From contig NC_087062.1 of the NCBI RefSeq assembly GCF_963678635.1, forward strand, positions 13,810,670 through 13,870,669: DNA of 60,000 bases, read 5' to 3'. Below are positions 12,240 to 25,180 of this stretch, one piece after another. Source of the stretch: Symsagittifera roscoffensis. Its lineage: Eukaryota > Xenacoelomorpha > Acoela > Convolutidae. Below the pieces are notes generated by a model. It was not told where the DNA came from and did not search any database. It worked only from the letters and a program-made list of their open reading frames with translations. The position numbers were made by a program, and so were the translations under genes. Numbering within the stretch: position 1 is the stretch's first letter; each line of letters begins with the position of its first letter.

Positions 12240-13958
12240 TTATATAAGTCAGGTTTTTAGCTCAAAAACAGACAATCATAATGGAACCAATTATTGAAAA
12301 TCAGATTTCGAGCAAAATAAGTATGTAACAAATCAACAAAACGGCCGAAACCAATCAAAATTGTTGCTCAAACAAATTCTATAAAATCAAAAACAATATT
12401 CAATTTATGCCAGATTTTGAGTTAAAAAAATTTGTAACAGTTCGAAATATTGTTCAATATAAATTAAAATTTGAGCCCAAAATGGGCCATAACATCATAG
12501 ATTATTATGAATGTTAGAGTAAATGGCGATAAAATAAATTCCATTGTCGAATGAAATTTGATTTGTAAAAACTGTTTGGTGTTTTCATTATGCTACAAGA
12601 CATTATGGCTGAAAAGTTAAAAATGATTGGCATTGATAAATGCAACACAAGCTCAAAACTGATAAAAAAAAAATCGAAAAAAAAATTGATAAGATTTTAA
12701 TCTGTTCTAATCTCCCAACATTAAAAACAACTAAATACAGATAAAAACGGGTTTAAAACAATGTAAAAACGATCGACTTATTTGCAAGGGCTTATGGTCA
12801 GTTTAAATCGACTTTAAATTGATCCAAATCAATCTTATTGATGTCTATTTAATCTGCAAACTTTTCTCATGCTAAATTTGATCTAAATTTGTTTTACATA
12901 CTTGTTTCATGCAAAAACCGATCTTAATTTAATTTTGTTTGTGCGAATAGCTAAGAAAAATTTTAACGTTTTCTGAAACGATTCACCTTTCAAAACAACA
13001 TCAAAATTTTGGAGATATTCCATCTTCCTTTGAAAAGCTTGCAGGAAAATTCTCAGTTTTTGCGAAAGATTCACGCTAATAGCTTTTAGCAAAATTATCG
13101 GTCAATTTGATCTTAACATACTGAGAAAAACTCTGACCTTGAGACAGTGAAATAGATTTGAAACTACAACCGGATTTTCAAAATTGCAATGGAATTGTCC
13201 AAAAACTGAAATAAAAAGATTGCGCTTTTTTCAGAGGTCAGTTTTTGTAATATAACTTCAAGCCCTTATCACTAAAACAATTTTCCTTCAGCACCTATCT
13301 GACATGCAATTTTTCAATAGTAAAGAATGCAAAAAATGCCGACAAAAAGGCAAACGCGAATCTCTTTAAAAATTTTCAGCTTGAAAGTCTTCAAAAAGAC
13401 GTTGTCCGATAAATTTGTTAAAACTATAATACATTTTCAAAAAACTTTAAACTTCAATACTTAAGTTGCTTGCTTAGAAAAACTTGGACTTGAATAGCTT
13501 GCAGAAAATGTCATCATTTTTTGCTTAACGTTTCGAGCTAAATGAACTGTTACAGAAAACTTTCAAACTTTTCAAATTTTTATAAATTGAAAAATGCAAC
13601 GTGCAATACGTTTCTCAGATTAAGAAAAACGACTTTTTTTCTCAACACAAAAGAACTATTGATTTTTTGAAGCGGTTCAGTTCACATTTTAAAGGGTAAA
13701 ATTGTGACGTATCTGTTCTCCTTCGATGTCTTTTTGATGGTGATCGGCAAATAAGACGACAGCCGCTAAGACGAAATCCGTTTTTTATGGGACTTTAAGA
13801 CACAATACACGCAATTCTCAACCTATTGTATTTTTAAGAAATTTAAACCGCTTAAATTCGAACTGCTCATTTTTCTTGAAATAACGCTTAATGGCCGTCC
13901 TAATGTCTTGTCGTCTTAAGGGCCTGGCTATATATCTATCTTGCACCCTGGCGTTATA
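12240..13958 (+). repeat. Module A, copy 3 (complete tandem monomer)
   Basis: A complete head-to-tail monomer of 1719 bp between the identical joints GGCGTTATATTATATAAGTCAGG at 12231 and 13950. A 61-codon minus-strand frame is identical at 11188-11373 and 12907-13092, which reflects DNA identity rather than a protein gene. Confidence 0.85.
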
Positions 13959-16016
13959 TTATATAAGTCAGGTTTTTAGCTCAAAAACAGACAATCATAA
14001 TGGAACCAATTATTGAAAATCAGATTTCGAGCAAAATAAGTATGTAACAAATCAACAAAACGGCCGAAACCAATCAAAATTGTTGCTCAAACAAATTCTA
14101 TAAAATCAAAAACAATATTCAATTTAAGCCAGATTTTGAGTTAAAAAAATTTGTAACAGTTCGAAATATTGTTCAATATAAATTAAAATTTGAGCCCAAA
14201 ATGTGCCATAACATCATAGATTATTATGAATGTTAGAGTAAATGGCGATAAAATAAATTCCATTGTCGAATGAAATTTGATTTGTAAAAACTGTTTGGTG
14301 TTTTCATTATGCTACAAGACATTATGGCTGTAAAGTTAAAAATGATCGGCATTGTTAAAGGCAACACAAGCTCAAAACTGATAAAATAAAAAATAGAAAA
14401 AAAAATTGATAAGATTTTAATCTGTTCTAATCTCCCAACATTAAAAACAACTAAATACAGATAAAAACGGGTTTAAAACAATGTAAAAACGATCGACTTA
14501 TTTGCAAGGGCTTATGGTCAGTTTAAATCGACTTTAAATTGATCCAAATCAATCTTATTGATGTCTATTTAATCTGCAAACTTTTCTCATGCTAAATTTG
14601 ATCTAAATTTGTTTTACATACTTGTTTCATGCAAAAACCGATCTTAATTCAATTTTGTTTGTGCGAATAGCTAAGAAAAACTTTAAATTTTTCTGAAACG
14701 ATTCACCTTTCAAAACAACATCAAAAATTTTGAAGATATTCCATCTTCCTTTGAAAACTTGCTGGAAAAATTGTCAGTTTTTGCGAAAGATTCACGCTAA
14801 TAGCTTTTAACAAAATTATCGGTCACTTTGATCTTAACTTACTGAAAAAAACTCTGACCTTGAGTTAGTGAAATAGATTTGAAACTACAACCGGATTTTC
14901 AAAATTGCAATGGAACTGTCCAAAAACTGAATTCAAAAATTGCACTTTTTTCAGAGGTTAGTTTTTGTAATATAACTTCAAACCCTTATCACTAAAACAA
15001 TTTTCATTCAGCACCTATCTGAAATGCAATTTTTCAATAGAAAAGAATGCAAAAAATGCCGACAAAAAGGCAAACGCGAATCTCTTTAAAAATTTTCAGC
15101 TTGAAAGTCTTCAAAAAGACGTTGTCCGATAAATTTGTTAAAACTATAATACAACTTCAAAAAACCTAAAACTTCAATATTTTTTTAGATGCTTGCTTAG
15201 AAAAACTTGACTTTTTTAGATCCGATCTACGATATTGATAACTTCAAACTTCAAATCAACGTCATCACTTGAATAGCTCGCAGAAAATGTCATCATTTTT
15301 TGCTTAACGTTTCTAGCTAAATGAACTGTTACAGAAAACTTTCAAAATTTTCAAATTTTTATGACTTGAAAAATGCAACGTGCAATACGTTTCTCAGACT
15401 AAAAAAAAACGACTTTTTTCTCCACACAAAGAAAACTATTGAACTTTTTAAAATGGTTCAGTTCACATTTTAAAGGGTAAAATTGTGACGCCTCTGTTCG
15501 CCTTCGATGTCTTTTTGATGGTGATCGGCAAATAAGACGACAGCCGCTAAGACGAAATCCGTTTTTTATGGGACTTTAAGACACGCTACACGCAATTCTC
15601 AACCTATTGTATTTTTAAGAAATTTAAACCGCTTAATATCGAACGGCTCATTTTTCTTGAAATAACGCTTAATGGCCGACCTTATGTCTTGTCGTCTTAA
15701 GGGCCTGGCGTTATATCTATCTTGCACCCTTTTCGATTGGAACGATGATGCCACTCGAGTCTCATTTTCACTGTTTTGTGAAATTTTTCTGACGTATTTT
15801 CGAACTGGGCTGAATTCAATTCAACTCAAATTCATCGTTTGCTGACAAATTTGAATTGAGCCCAGTTCAAACTGTTCAAAGAGCAGTGACTTCTACAGTT
15901 CCTCCGGGTTCCTCTAAGTCACTGGGGAAATGATTTCGGAGGATTAACTGCCCTTTTTGCGAGCCTTTTTGTTAAACAAGGTGGCCAAATCAGTCATTTG
16001 ATTCATTTATTGAGCA
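13959..16016 (+). repeat. Module A, copy 4 with 3-prime extension
   Basis: Its first ~680 bp match copy 3 almost exactly; after about 14640 it follows the copy 1 type, including the ~60-bp segment missing from copies 2 and 3. The unit ends at CTTGCACCCT (15721-15730) and is followed by the hairpin extension to about 16016. The switch of type within one unit indicates recombination or gene conversion between module A variants. Confidence 0.7.
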
Positions 16017-18043
16017 GTTGTTGTTCCGGCTTTCGAAGAAAGTGAGGTACTAATTATGCTCGGGGTGGTTCTTTTTTTTTCAAACCAGTTTTAAGAAACA
16101 ACGATTTCTTGATCTATAGGGACTTATCGCCCTGTTCCCACCACTGTAGTTTCTGCCATGAGCCAAAATAAACTGCTAATTTACATGTGGTAATTTATCC
16201 CGCATTAAAATCGTTCCCAATTGAGGAAGCTAATTGTTCCGACTTTCGATACGAAAGTAACGGAACATTTGTGCTGGGGGTGGGTTTTTTTTCTTCAGAC
16301 AATTTTCGACTTTTTAACTAGCCATTTTTGATGGAATTTTTTTATATCACTCAAAAGGTATTGTTTTTCTGAGCTCAAATTTGAAAAGATATTTCATCTG
16401 TGATCATTTTTCGTAAAGTTATGGGGGTTTAAAGATTGCCATTTTGGCCAATTTGGGACAATTAACGCGCGATATATTTCGCGCTATATACGCGTAAGCG
16501 GAGAGTTGATTCGTCTTAAAACCGTGCCATAATTGATTTGTTACAAGAAGCGAAATCTATCCGTTTGTACTTTATATGGCGTGTGGGGTGATGATTTTCA
16601 AAAAAAAAAAATTTTAATTTTTATTTTATTTTAAATACATATAATTTTTAAATGTTTTTACTACTCCATAAAACCTTAAAAGGCAGTCGGAACCTTCAAG
16701 GCTTCTACCTGACACGAGCAGTTTTGTTGGTTTTATAATTCATACTCGACACAAATTTCACTACTTGAAATTCAATATAATCAGCCTTTTACAAAATCAT
16801 AGTTTTGCCATTCAAATAGCAGAGTGAACATTCAGTGTTTTGCCCTGATTTGAACAGTTTTTTCTAGCTTCGCTCCTATGTAGCAAAAACTTGTCGGTTA
16901 AAATTTGATGGCCGTTTTACTTTCCTTGGTTTTGGTAGATGAAAACAATTTCCCTGCATGGTGTCTTAAGTAAAAAAAATCAAACAAGGATAGCAGGCTG
17001 CAAGTAGCACAGAAAGTTTCGACCAAAGTTCTTAAAAGACACACATTTGATTTTTTGTTCCGATTTTCGATACGAAAGTAACGGAATATTTGTGCTCGGG
17101 TGGGGTTTTTTTTCTTCAGACAAACTTCGACTTTTTAACTAGCCATTTGTGACAGTTTTTTTCTACATCATTCGAAAGCTATTGTTGTCTTGAGCTTAAA
17201 TTTGAAAAAATATTCCACCTGTGATAACTTTTAGTAAAGTAATGAGGGTTTAAAGATTGCCATTTTGGCCATTTTGGCCAATTTGGGACAATTAACGCGT
17301 GACATATTTCGCGCTATTAACGCGTAAGCGAGATTTATTCCGTCTTAGAAATCGTTCCAATTTGGTTCAAGGAAGCTTATATGTCATAATTGATTTGTTA
17401 ATATCAGCAAAATTTATCATTTTGTACTTAATATAGAATGTGGGGCGATGTTTTCAGAAAAAATCTCAGTTTACAATTTGATGTTTCTATGTTATTACTG
17501 CTGCATAGACAGTCGGAATACTCAGGGCTTCGCCCTGATACGAGCAGTCTTGTTGTTCCGAGTTTCGATACGAAAGTAATGGAATATTTGTGCTCGGGGT
17601 GGGTTTTTTTTCTTCAGACAAATTTCGACTTTTTATAGCCATTTTTGACAGAATTTTTTTCTATCTTTCAAAAGTATTGTTGCACTGAGCTTAAAATTAA
17701 AAAAAAAATCACCTGTGATTTTCTTTTCGTTGAGTAATGGGTTCTAAAGATAGCCATTGGGCCAATTTGGGACAATTAACGAGCGATATATTTCGCGCTA
17801 TTAACCCATTAGCGGAGATTATTCCGTCTTCGAATTTGTTGCAATTTGGTTGACGGAAGCTTATATGCCATAATTGATTTGTTAATAGGAGCAAAATTTA
17901 TCACTTATTACTTATTATGACGTGTGGGATGATCATTTTTTAAAAAAAAATTTCAAATTTTTGAAAAAAAAATTTCATTTTATTTTATTACATTCAGTTT
18001 TTTTTGTTATTACTGCTCCATAACTTAAAAGGCAGTCGGAATA
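16017..18043 (+). repeat. Module B array II: deleted, long, short and truncated units
   Basis: Contains the deleted B derivative (16017-16232), a long B (start near 16233), a short B (17049 to about 17548, roughly 500 bp) and a B copy cut at 18043 where module C begins. Each unit has the hairpin TTCCGACTTTCGATACGAAAGTAACGGAA or a variant, the central GCGCGATATATTTCGCGC or GAGCGATATATTTCGCGC, and the 3-prime block GGCAGTCGG. The 66-codon frame at 17438-17638 and the minus frame at 17709-17894 are repeat shadows. Confidence 0.75.
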
Positions 18044-18889
18044 GATTATAGAAATTTATTTTCGAATCAAAAGTTGAAATTGTGATGTTAAGTCAGAAAA
18101 GGCCAAGGTTATAAAAAGGTCAAAATGGCTATTTTTGGCACTTTTTAGAAAACTTTTGACCAAAAACTGCGTTGATGTAAGCTATAACTTACTCCGACAT
18201 TTTGTTCCTAATTTACCACATCAGTTACATTTTTTCACCCGTTGAAGGACACCACTTACTGCCAGCGGTTTGCTCCTCAGTTTCGAATTTTTGATTTACC
18301 AGCGTTGTATGCTTTAATAACCTTAAATAATTTTATGCAGGTTGACTAAGCACTGTATGTTACCTCTTGTTACCTTACCTCACTTTCAGCAAAATACTGT
18401 GCTCATACAAGTATAACAGACACTCATTCAAAACACAGTAACCTCGGATCGAAGCTACTATAGTAGAAAATAATATTCGGCCTTAACCAAAACTTCCATA
18501 AACAAGATTATAGAAATTTATTTTCGAGTCAAAAGTTGAAATTGTGATGACAGGTCAGAAATGGCCAAGGTTATAAAAAGGTCAAAAAGGCTATTTCTGG
18601 CTTTTTTTTAGAAAACTTTTGACCAAAAACTGCGTTTTTTTTGCCGAGTGTTGCTTTTAAAATAAGCATAGACCGGCACCAAAGGCGTTTCCAGAAAACA
18701 TTTATGGAAACGTCGAAAATCGATGCCATAAAAATATACCAGAACGAAGCCTTTTGGCTGGTGAGGGGGTCGAATCCCTGAGAGGTTCGACTTCCACCCC
18801 ATCTATATTTATTCCGATGTCAACAAAAACCGTTGGAATTTTTTTTGATTTTCTGTCAAGTACAGCTAGCGTGCATGCTTATTGATCCG
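18044..18889 (+). mobile_element. Module C copy I: MITE-like, with a core between direct repeats
   Basis: Order: direct repeat R1 (18044-18173), a 332-bp core (18174-18505), direct repeat R2 (18506-18636), then a MITE-like tail through GAGGGGGTCGAATCCCTGAGAGG to about 18889, where B resumes with TTGATCCGACTTTCG. R1 and R2 differ at only a few positions. The tail matches, in inverse, the MITE at 59.05 kb (GGCGCC, CGCAGTTTTTG, GCCAAAAAT blocks). The core is the sequence that lies just upstream of the gypsy reverse transcriptase at 44.5-44.9 kb. The tail's GGTTCGACTTCC resembles a tRNA B box, but no tRNA fold is present. Confidence 0.65.
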
Positions 18890-19881
18890 ACTTTCGTAAC
18901 AAAAATAATGCAATAATTGTGCCGGAGTGGGTTTTTTTTCTTCAGACAATTTTCGACTTTTTAAATAGCCATTTTTGACCAAATTTTTTAAATATCATTC
19001 GAAAAGTATTGTTGCCTTGAGCTCAAATTTGAAAAGCTATTTCAGCTGTGATCATTTTTCGTAAAGTTATGGGGGTTTAAATGTTGCCATTTTGGCCAAT
19101 TTGGGAAAATTAACGCGCGATATATTTCGGATGTCGAAATATTCCATTGTCGAATATACGCGTAAGCGGAGAGTTGATCCGTCTTAAAACCGTTCCAAAT
19201 TGGTTCAAAGAAGTTAGTTTGCCATAATTGATTTGTTACAAGAAGCGAAATCTATCCGTTTGTACTTTATATGGCGTGTGGGGTGATGATTTTCAAAAAA
19301 AAATTTTTTAAATTTTTATTTTATTTTAAATACATGTAATTTTAAAATGCTTTTACTACTCCATAAAACCTTAAAAGGCAGTCGGAACCTTCAAGGCTTC
19401 TACCTGACACGAGCAGTTTTGTTGGTTTTATAATTCATACTCGACACAAAATTCAATACTTGAAATTCAATTTAAACAGCCTTTTACAAAATCATAGTTT
19501 TGCCATTCAAATAGCAGAGTGAACATTCAGTGTTTTGCCCTGATTTGAGCAGTTTTTTCTAGCTTCGCTCCTATGTAGCAAAAACTTGTCGGTTAATATT
19601 TGATGGCCGTTTTACTTTCTTTGGTTTTGGTAGATGAAAACAATTTCCCTGCATGGTGTCTTAAGTAAAAAAAAATCAAACAAGGATAGCAGGATGCAAG
19701 TAGCACAGAAAGTTGCGACCAAAGTTCTTAAAACACACACATTTGATTTTTTGTTCCGATTTTTGATACGAAAGTAACGGAATATTTGTGCTCGGGGTGG
19801 GTTTTTTTTTTCTTCAGACAAACTCCGACTTTTTAACTAGCCATTTTTGACGGTTTTTTTTCTACATCATTCGAAAGCTAT
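18890..19881 (+). repeat. Module B array III
   Basis: One long unit starting TTGATCCGACTTTCGTAAC, a variant start used whenever B follows C, and a second unit cut at 19881 within CATTCGAAAGCTATTG. At that point it jumps directly into the 3-prime end of a module A (GATTTTTTGAAGCGG). The central palindrome of the first unit is disrupted by a small insertion reading GGATGTCGAAATATTCCATTGTCG near 19130, a piece like module A. Confidence 0.7.
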
Positions 19882-22436
19882 TGATTTTTTGAAGCGGTTC
19901 AGTTCACATTTTAAAGGGTAAAATTGTGACGTCTCTGTTCTCCTTCGATGTCTTTTTGATGGTGATCGGCAAATAAGACGACAGCCGCTAAGACGAAATC
20001 CGTTTTTTATGGGACTTTAAGACACAATACACGCAATTCTCAACCTATTGTATTTTTAAGAAATTTAAACCGCTTAAATTCGAACTGCTCATTTTTCTTG
20101 AAATAACGCTTAACGGCCGTCCTAATGTCTTGTCTTCTTAAGGGCCTGGCGTTATATCTATCTTGCACCCTGGCGTTATATTATATAAGTCAGGTTTTTA
20201 GCTCAAAAACATACAATCATAATGAAACCAATTATTGAAAATCATATTTCGAGCAAAATAAGTATGTAACGAATCAACAAAACGGCCAAAACCAATCAGA
20301 ATTGTTGCTCAAACAAATTCTATAAAATCAAAAACAATATTCAATTTGAGCCAGATTTTGAGCTAAAAAAATTTGTAACAGTTTGAAATATTGTTTAATA
20401 AAAATTAAAATTTGAGCCCAAAATGTTCCATAACATCATAGATTATTATGAATGTTAGAGAAAATGGCGACAAAATAAATTCCATTGTCGAATGAAATTT
20501 GATTTGTAAAAACTGTTTGGTGTTTTCATTATGCTACAAGACATTATGGCTGTAAAGTTAAAAATGATCGGCATTGATAAATGCAACACAAGCTGAAAAC
20601 TGATAAAATAAAAAATAGAAAAAAAAATTGATAAGATTTTAATCTGTTCTAATCTCCCAACATTACAAACAACTAAATACAGAGAAAAACGGGTTTAAAA
20701 CAATGTAAAAACGATCGACTTATTTGCAAGGGCTTATGGTCAGTTTAAATAGACTTTAAATTGATCCAAATCAATCTTATTGATGTCTATTTAATCTGCA
20801 AACTTTTCTCATGCTAAATTTGATCTAAATTTGTTTTACATACTTGTTTCATGCAAAAACCAATCTTAATTCAATTTTGTTTGTGCGAATAGCTAAGAAA
20901 AACTTTAACATTTTCTGAAACGATTCACCTTTCAAAACAACATCAAAAATTTTGGAGATATTCCATCTTCCTTTGAAAACTTGCAGGAAAAATTGTCAGT
21001 TTTTGCGAAAGATTCACGCTAATAGCTTTTAACAAAATTATCGGTCACTTTGATCTTAACTTACTGAAAAAAAACTCTGACCTTGAGTTAGTGAAAAAGA
21101 TTTGAAACTACAACCGGATTTTCAAAATTGCAATGGAACTGTCCAAAAACTGAATTAAAAAATTGCGCTTTTTTCAAAGGTTAGTTTTTGTAATATAACT
21201 TCAAACCCTTATCACTAAAACAATTTTCATTCAGCACCTATCTGACATGCAATTTTGCAATAGAAAAGAATGCAAAAAATGCCGACAAAAAGGCAAACGC
21301 GAATCTCTTAAAAAATTTTCAGCTTGAAAGTCTTCAAAAAAACGTTGTCCGATAAATTTGTTAAAACTTCAAAAAACTTAAAACTTCAATACTTTTAAGA
21401 TGCTTGCTTAGAAAAACTTGACTTTTTTAGATCCGATCTACGATATAGATAACTTCATACTTCAAATCAACGTCATCACTTGAATAGCTCGCAGAAAATG
21501 TCAACATTTTGCTTAACGTTTCTAGCTGAACGAACTGTTACAGAAAACTTTCAATATTTTCAAATTCTTATAACTTGAAAATTGCAACGTGCAATACGTT
21601 TCTCAGACTAAAAAAAACGACTTTTTTCTCCACACAAAGAAAACTATTGAACTTTTTAAAATGGTTCAGTTCACATTTTAAAGGGTAAAATTGTGACGTC
21701 TCTGTTCGCCTTCGATGTCTTTTTGATGGTGATCGGCAAATAAGACGACAGCCGCTAAGGCGAAATCCGTTTTTATGGGACTTGAAGACACGCTACACGC
21801 AATTCTCAACCTATTGTATTTTTAAGAAATTTAAACTGCTTAATATCGAACGGCTCATTTTTCTTGAAATAACGCTTAATGGCCGTCCTTATGTCTTGTC
21901 GTCTTAAGGGCCTGGCGTTATATCTATCTTGCACCCTTTTCTATTGGAACGATGATGCCACTTGAGTCTCATTTTCAGTGTTTTGTGAAATTTTTCTGAC
22001 GTATTTTCGAACTGGGCTGAATTCAATTCAACTCAAATTTATCGTTTGAATTTAGCCCAGTTCAAACTGTTCAAAGAGCAGTGACATCTACAGTTCCTCC
22101 GGGTTCCTCTACGTCACTGGGGAAATGATTTCGGAGGAGCCGTAGAATTAACTGCCCTTTTTGCGAGCCTTTTTGTTAAACAAGGTGGCCAAATCAGTCA
22201 TTTGATTCATTTATTGAGCAGTTGTTGTTCCAGCTTTCGAAGAAAGTGAGGACTAATTAAGCTCGGGGTGGTTCTTTTTATTCAAACCAGTTTTAGGAAA
22301 CAACGATTTCTTGATCTATAGGGACTTATCGCCCTGTTCCCACCACTGTAGTATCTGCCATGAGCCAAAATAAACTGCTAATTTACGCGTGGTAATTTAT
22401 CCCGCATTAAAATCGTTCCCAATTGAGGCAGCTAAT
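19882..22436 (+). repeat. Module A copies 5 (3-prime end only) and 6 (full) with extension
   Basis: Copy 5 is only the last ~300 bp. At 20181 the standard tandem joint begins copy 6, which runs to about 21943 and is followed by the hairpin extension and the deleted B derivative up to 22436. The extension hairpin has a shortened loop compared with other copies (ATTTATCGTTTGAATTTAGCCC). Confidence 0.75.
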
Positions 22437-23478
22437 TGTTCCGACTTTCGATACGAAAGTAACGGAATATTTGTGCTCGGGGTGGGTTTTTTTCTTCAGA
22501 CAAATTTCGACTTTTTAACTAGCCATTTTTGACGAAATTTTTTTATAGCACTCAAAAGGTATTGTTTTCCTGAGCTCAAATTTGAAAAAAAAATTTCACC
22601 TGTGATCATTTTTCGTAAAGTTATGGGGGTTTAAAGATTGCCGTTTTGGCCAATTTGGGACAATTAACGCGCGATATATTTCGCGCTATATACGCGTAAG
22701 CGGAGAGTTGATCCGTCTTAAAACCGTTCCAAATTGGTTCAAAGAAGTTAGTTTGCCATAATTGATTTGTTACAAGAAGCGAAATTTATCCGTTTGTACT
22801 TTATTTGGCGTGTGGGGGGATGATTTTCAAAAAAAAAACTTCTTTTTTTATTTTTATTTTATTTTAAATAAATATAATTTTTAAATGTTTTTACTACTCC
22901 ATAAAACCTTAAAAGGCAGTCGGAACCTTCAGGGCTTCTACCTGATACGAGCAGTTTTGTTGGTTTTATAATTCATGCTCGACACAAATTTCACTACTTG
23001 AAATTCAATATAAACAGCCTTTTACAAAATCATAGTTTTGCCATTTAAATGGCAGAGTGAACATTCAGTGTTTTGCCCTGATTTGAGCAGTTTTTTCTAG
23101 CTTCGCTCCTATGTAGCAAAAATTTGTCGGTTAATATTTGATGGCCGTTTTACTTTCTTTGGTTTTGGTAGATGAAAACAATTTCCCTGCATGGTGTGTT
23201 AAGTAAAAAAAAATCAAACAAAGATAGCAGGCTGCAAGTAGGACAGAATGTTGCGACCAATTTTCTTAAAACACACACATTTGTTTTTTTGTTCCGTTTT
23301 TCGATACGAAATAGCGGAATATTTGTGCTCGGGGTTGGTTTTTTTTCTTCAGACAAACTTTGACTTTTTAACTAGCCACTTTTGACGTTTTTTTCTACAT
23401 CATTCGAAAGCTATTGTTGTCCTGAGCTTAAATTTGAAAAAATGTTTCACCTGTGATAATTTTTAGTAAAGTTATGAG
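22437..23478 (+). repeat. Module B array IV
   Basis: A long unit (22437 to about 23289) and a partial second unit that ends where module A copy 7 begins at ATGAATGTTAGAAAAATGGCG. This B-to-A joint has the same sequence as that at 10789, so array IV plus copy 7 is a duplicate of array I plus copy 2. Confidence 0.75.
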
Positions 23479-24012
23479 GATGAATGTTAGAAAAATGGCG
23501 ACAAAAAAAATTCCATTGTCGAATGAAATTTGATTTGTAAAAACTGTTTGGTGTTTTAATTATGCTGCAAGACATTATGGCTGTAAAGTTAAAAATGATC
23601 GGCATTGATAAATGCAACACAAGCTCAAAACTGATAAAATAAAAAATAGAAAAAAAAATTGATAAGATTTTAATCTGCTCTAATCTCCCAACATTAAAAA
23701 CAACTAAATACAGATAAAAACGGGTTTAAAACAATGTAAAAACGATCGACTTATTTGCAAGGGCTTATGGTCAGTTTAAATCGACTTTAAATTGATCCAA
23801 ATCAATCTTATTGATGTCTATTTAATCTGCAAACTTTTCTCATGCTAAATTTGATCTAAATTTGTTTTACATACTTGTTTCATGCAAAAACCGATCTTAA
23901 TTCAATTTTGTTTGTGCGAATAGCTAAGAAAAACTTTAAATTTTTCTGAAACGATTCACCTTTCAAAACAACATCAAAAATTTTGAAGATATTCCATCTT
24001 CCTTTGAAAACT
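23479..24012 (+). repeat. Module A copy 7 (truncated)
   Basis: Retains about the second quarter of the unit and is cut within CCTTTGAAAACTT, then joins the middle of a B unit (AAAACTAAAAAAAGAAATTTCACCTGTG). The break is unique to this copy. Confidence 0.7.
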
Positions 24013-24357
24013 TAAAACTAAAAAAAGAAATTTCACCTGTGATTTTTTTTTCGTTCAGTAATGGGTTCTAAAGATAGCCATTGGGCCAATTTGGGACAAT
24101 TAACGAGCGATATATTTCGCGCTATTAACCCATTAGCGGAGATTCTTCGAAATTGTTCCAATTTGAATGACGGAAGCTTATATGCCATAATTGATTTGTT
24201 AATAGGAGCAAAATTTATCACTTAGTACTTATTATGACGTGTGGGATGAAGATTTTTTTTAAAAATTTCAAATTTTAGAAAAAAATTTCATTTTTTTTAT
24301 TACATTCAATTTTTTTTGTTATTACTGCTCCATAAAACTTAAAAGGCAGTCGGAATA
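24013..24357 (+). repeat. Module B partial
   Basis: The 3-prime two thirds of a short B unit, including GAGCGATATATTTCGCGC and GGCAGTCGGAATA, leading into module C. The minus-strand 62-codon frame here recurs at several other B copies. Confidence 0.7.
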
Positions 24358-25180
24358 GATTATAGAAATTTATTTTCGAGTCAAAAGTTGAAATTGTGAC
24401 GTTAAGTCAGAAAAGGCCAAGGTTATAAAAAGGTCAAAACGGCTATTTTTGGCTTTTTTAGAAAACTTTTGACCAAAAACTGCGTTGATGTAAGCTATAA
24501 CTTACTCCGACATTTTGTTCCTAATTTACCACATCAGTTACATTTTTTCACCCGTTGAAGGACACCACTTACTGCCAGCGGTTTGCTCCTCAGTTTCGGA
24601 TTTTTAATTTACCAGCGTTGTATGCTTTAATAACCTTAAATAATTTTATGCAGGTTGACTAAGCACTGTATGTTACCTCTTGTTAACTTACCTCACTTTC
24701 AGCAAAATACTGTGCTCATACAAGTATAACAGACACTCATTCAAAACACAGTAACCTCGGATCGAAGCTACTATAATAGAAAATAATATTCGGCCTTAAC
24801 CAAAACTTCCACAAACAAGATTATAGAAATTTATTTTCGAGTCAAAAGTTGAAATTGTGATGACAGGTCAGAAATGGCCAAGGTTATAAAAAGGTCAAAA
24901 AGACTTACACTTTTGACCAAAAACTGCGTTTTTTTTGCCGAGTGTTGCTTTTAAAATAAGCATAGACCGGCACCAAAGGCGTTTCTAGAAAACATTTATG
25001 GAAACGTAGAAAATCGATGCCATAAAAATATACCAGAACGAAGCCTTTTGGTTGGTGAGGGGGTCGAATCCCTGAGAGGTTCGACTTCCACTCCATCTAT
25101 ATTTATTCCGATGTCAAGAAAAACCGTTGGAATTTTTTTTTGATTTTCTGTCAAGTACAGCTAGCGTGCATGCTTATCGA
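24358..25180 (+). mobile_element. Module C copy II
   Basis: Same order as copy I: R1 24358-24486, core 24487-24818, R2 24819-24930 (shortened by a small deletion at GACTTACAC), then the MITE-like tail. It lies in the same context, between a truncated B and a B starting with CGATCCGACTTTCG. Confidence 0.65.

Noticed and set aside
17049-17548. Hammerhead ribozyme in module B, suggested by CCCTGATACGAG
   Set aside because: The core CTGATGA and GAAA strands are not present in the needed arrangement.
18044-18636. LTRs of the gypsy element formed by R1 and R2
   Set aside because: R does not start TG or end CA, and the copy contiguous with gypsy pol has R only on one side.
18750-18802. tRNA or tRNA-derived SINE, from GGTCGAATCCC and GGTTCGACTTCC next to each other
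   Set aside because: Only T-arm-like words are present; no acceptor, D-arm or anticodon arm can be drawn, and the region belongs to a hAT-like MITE family.
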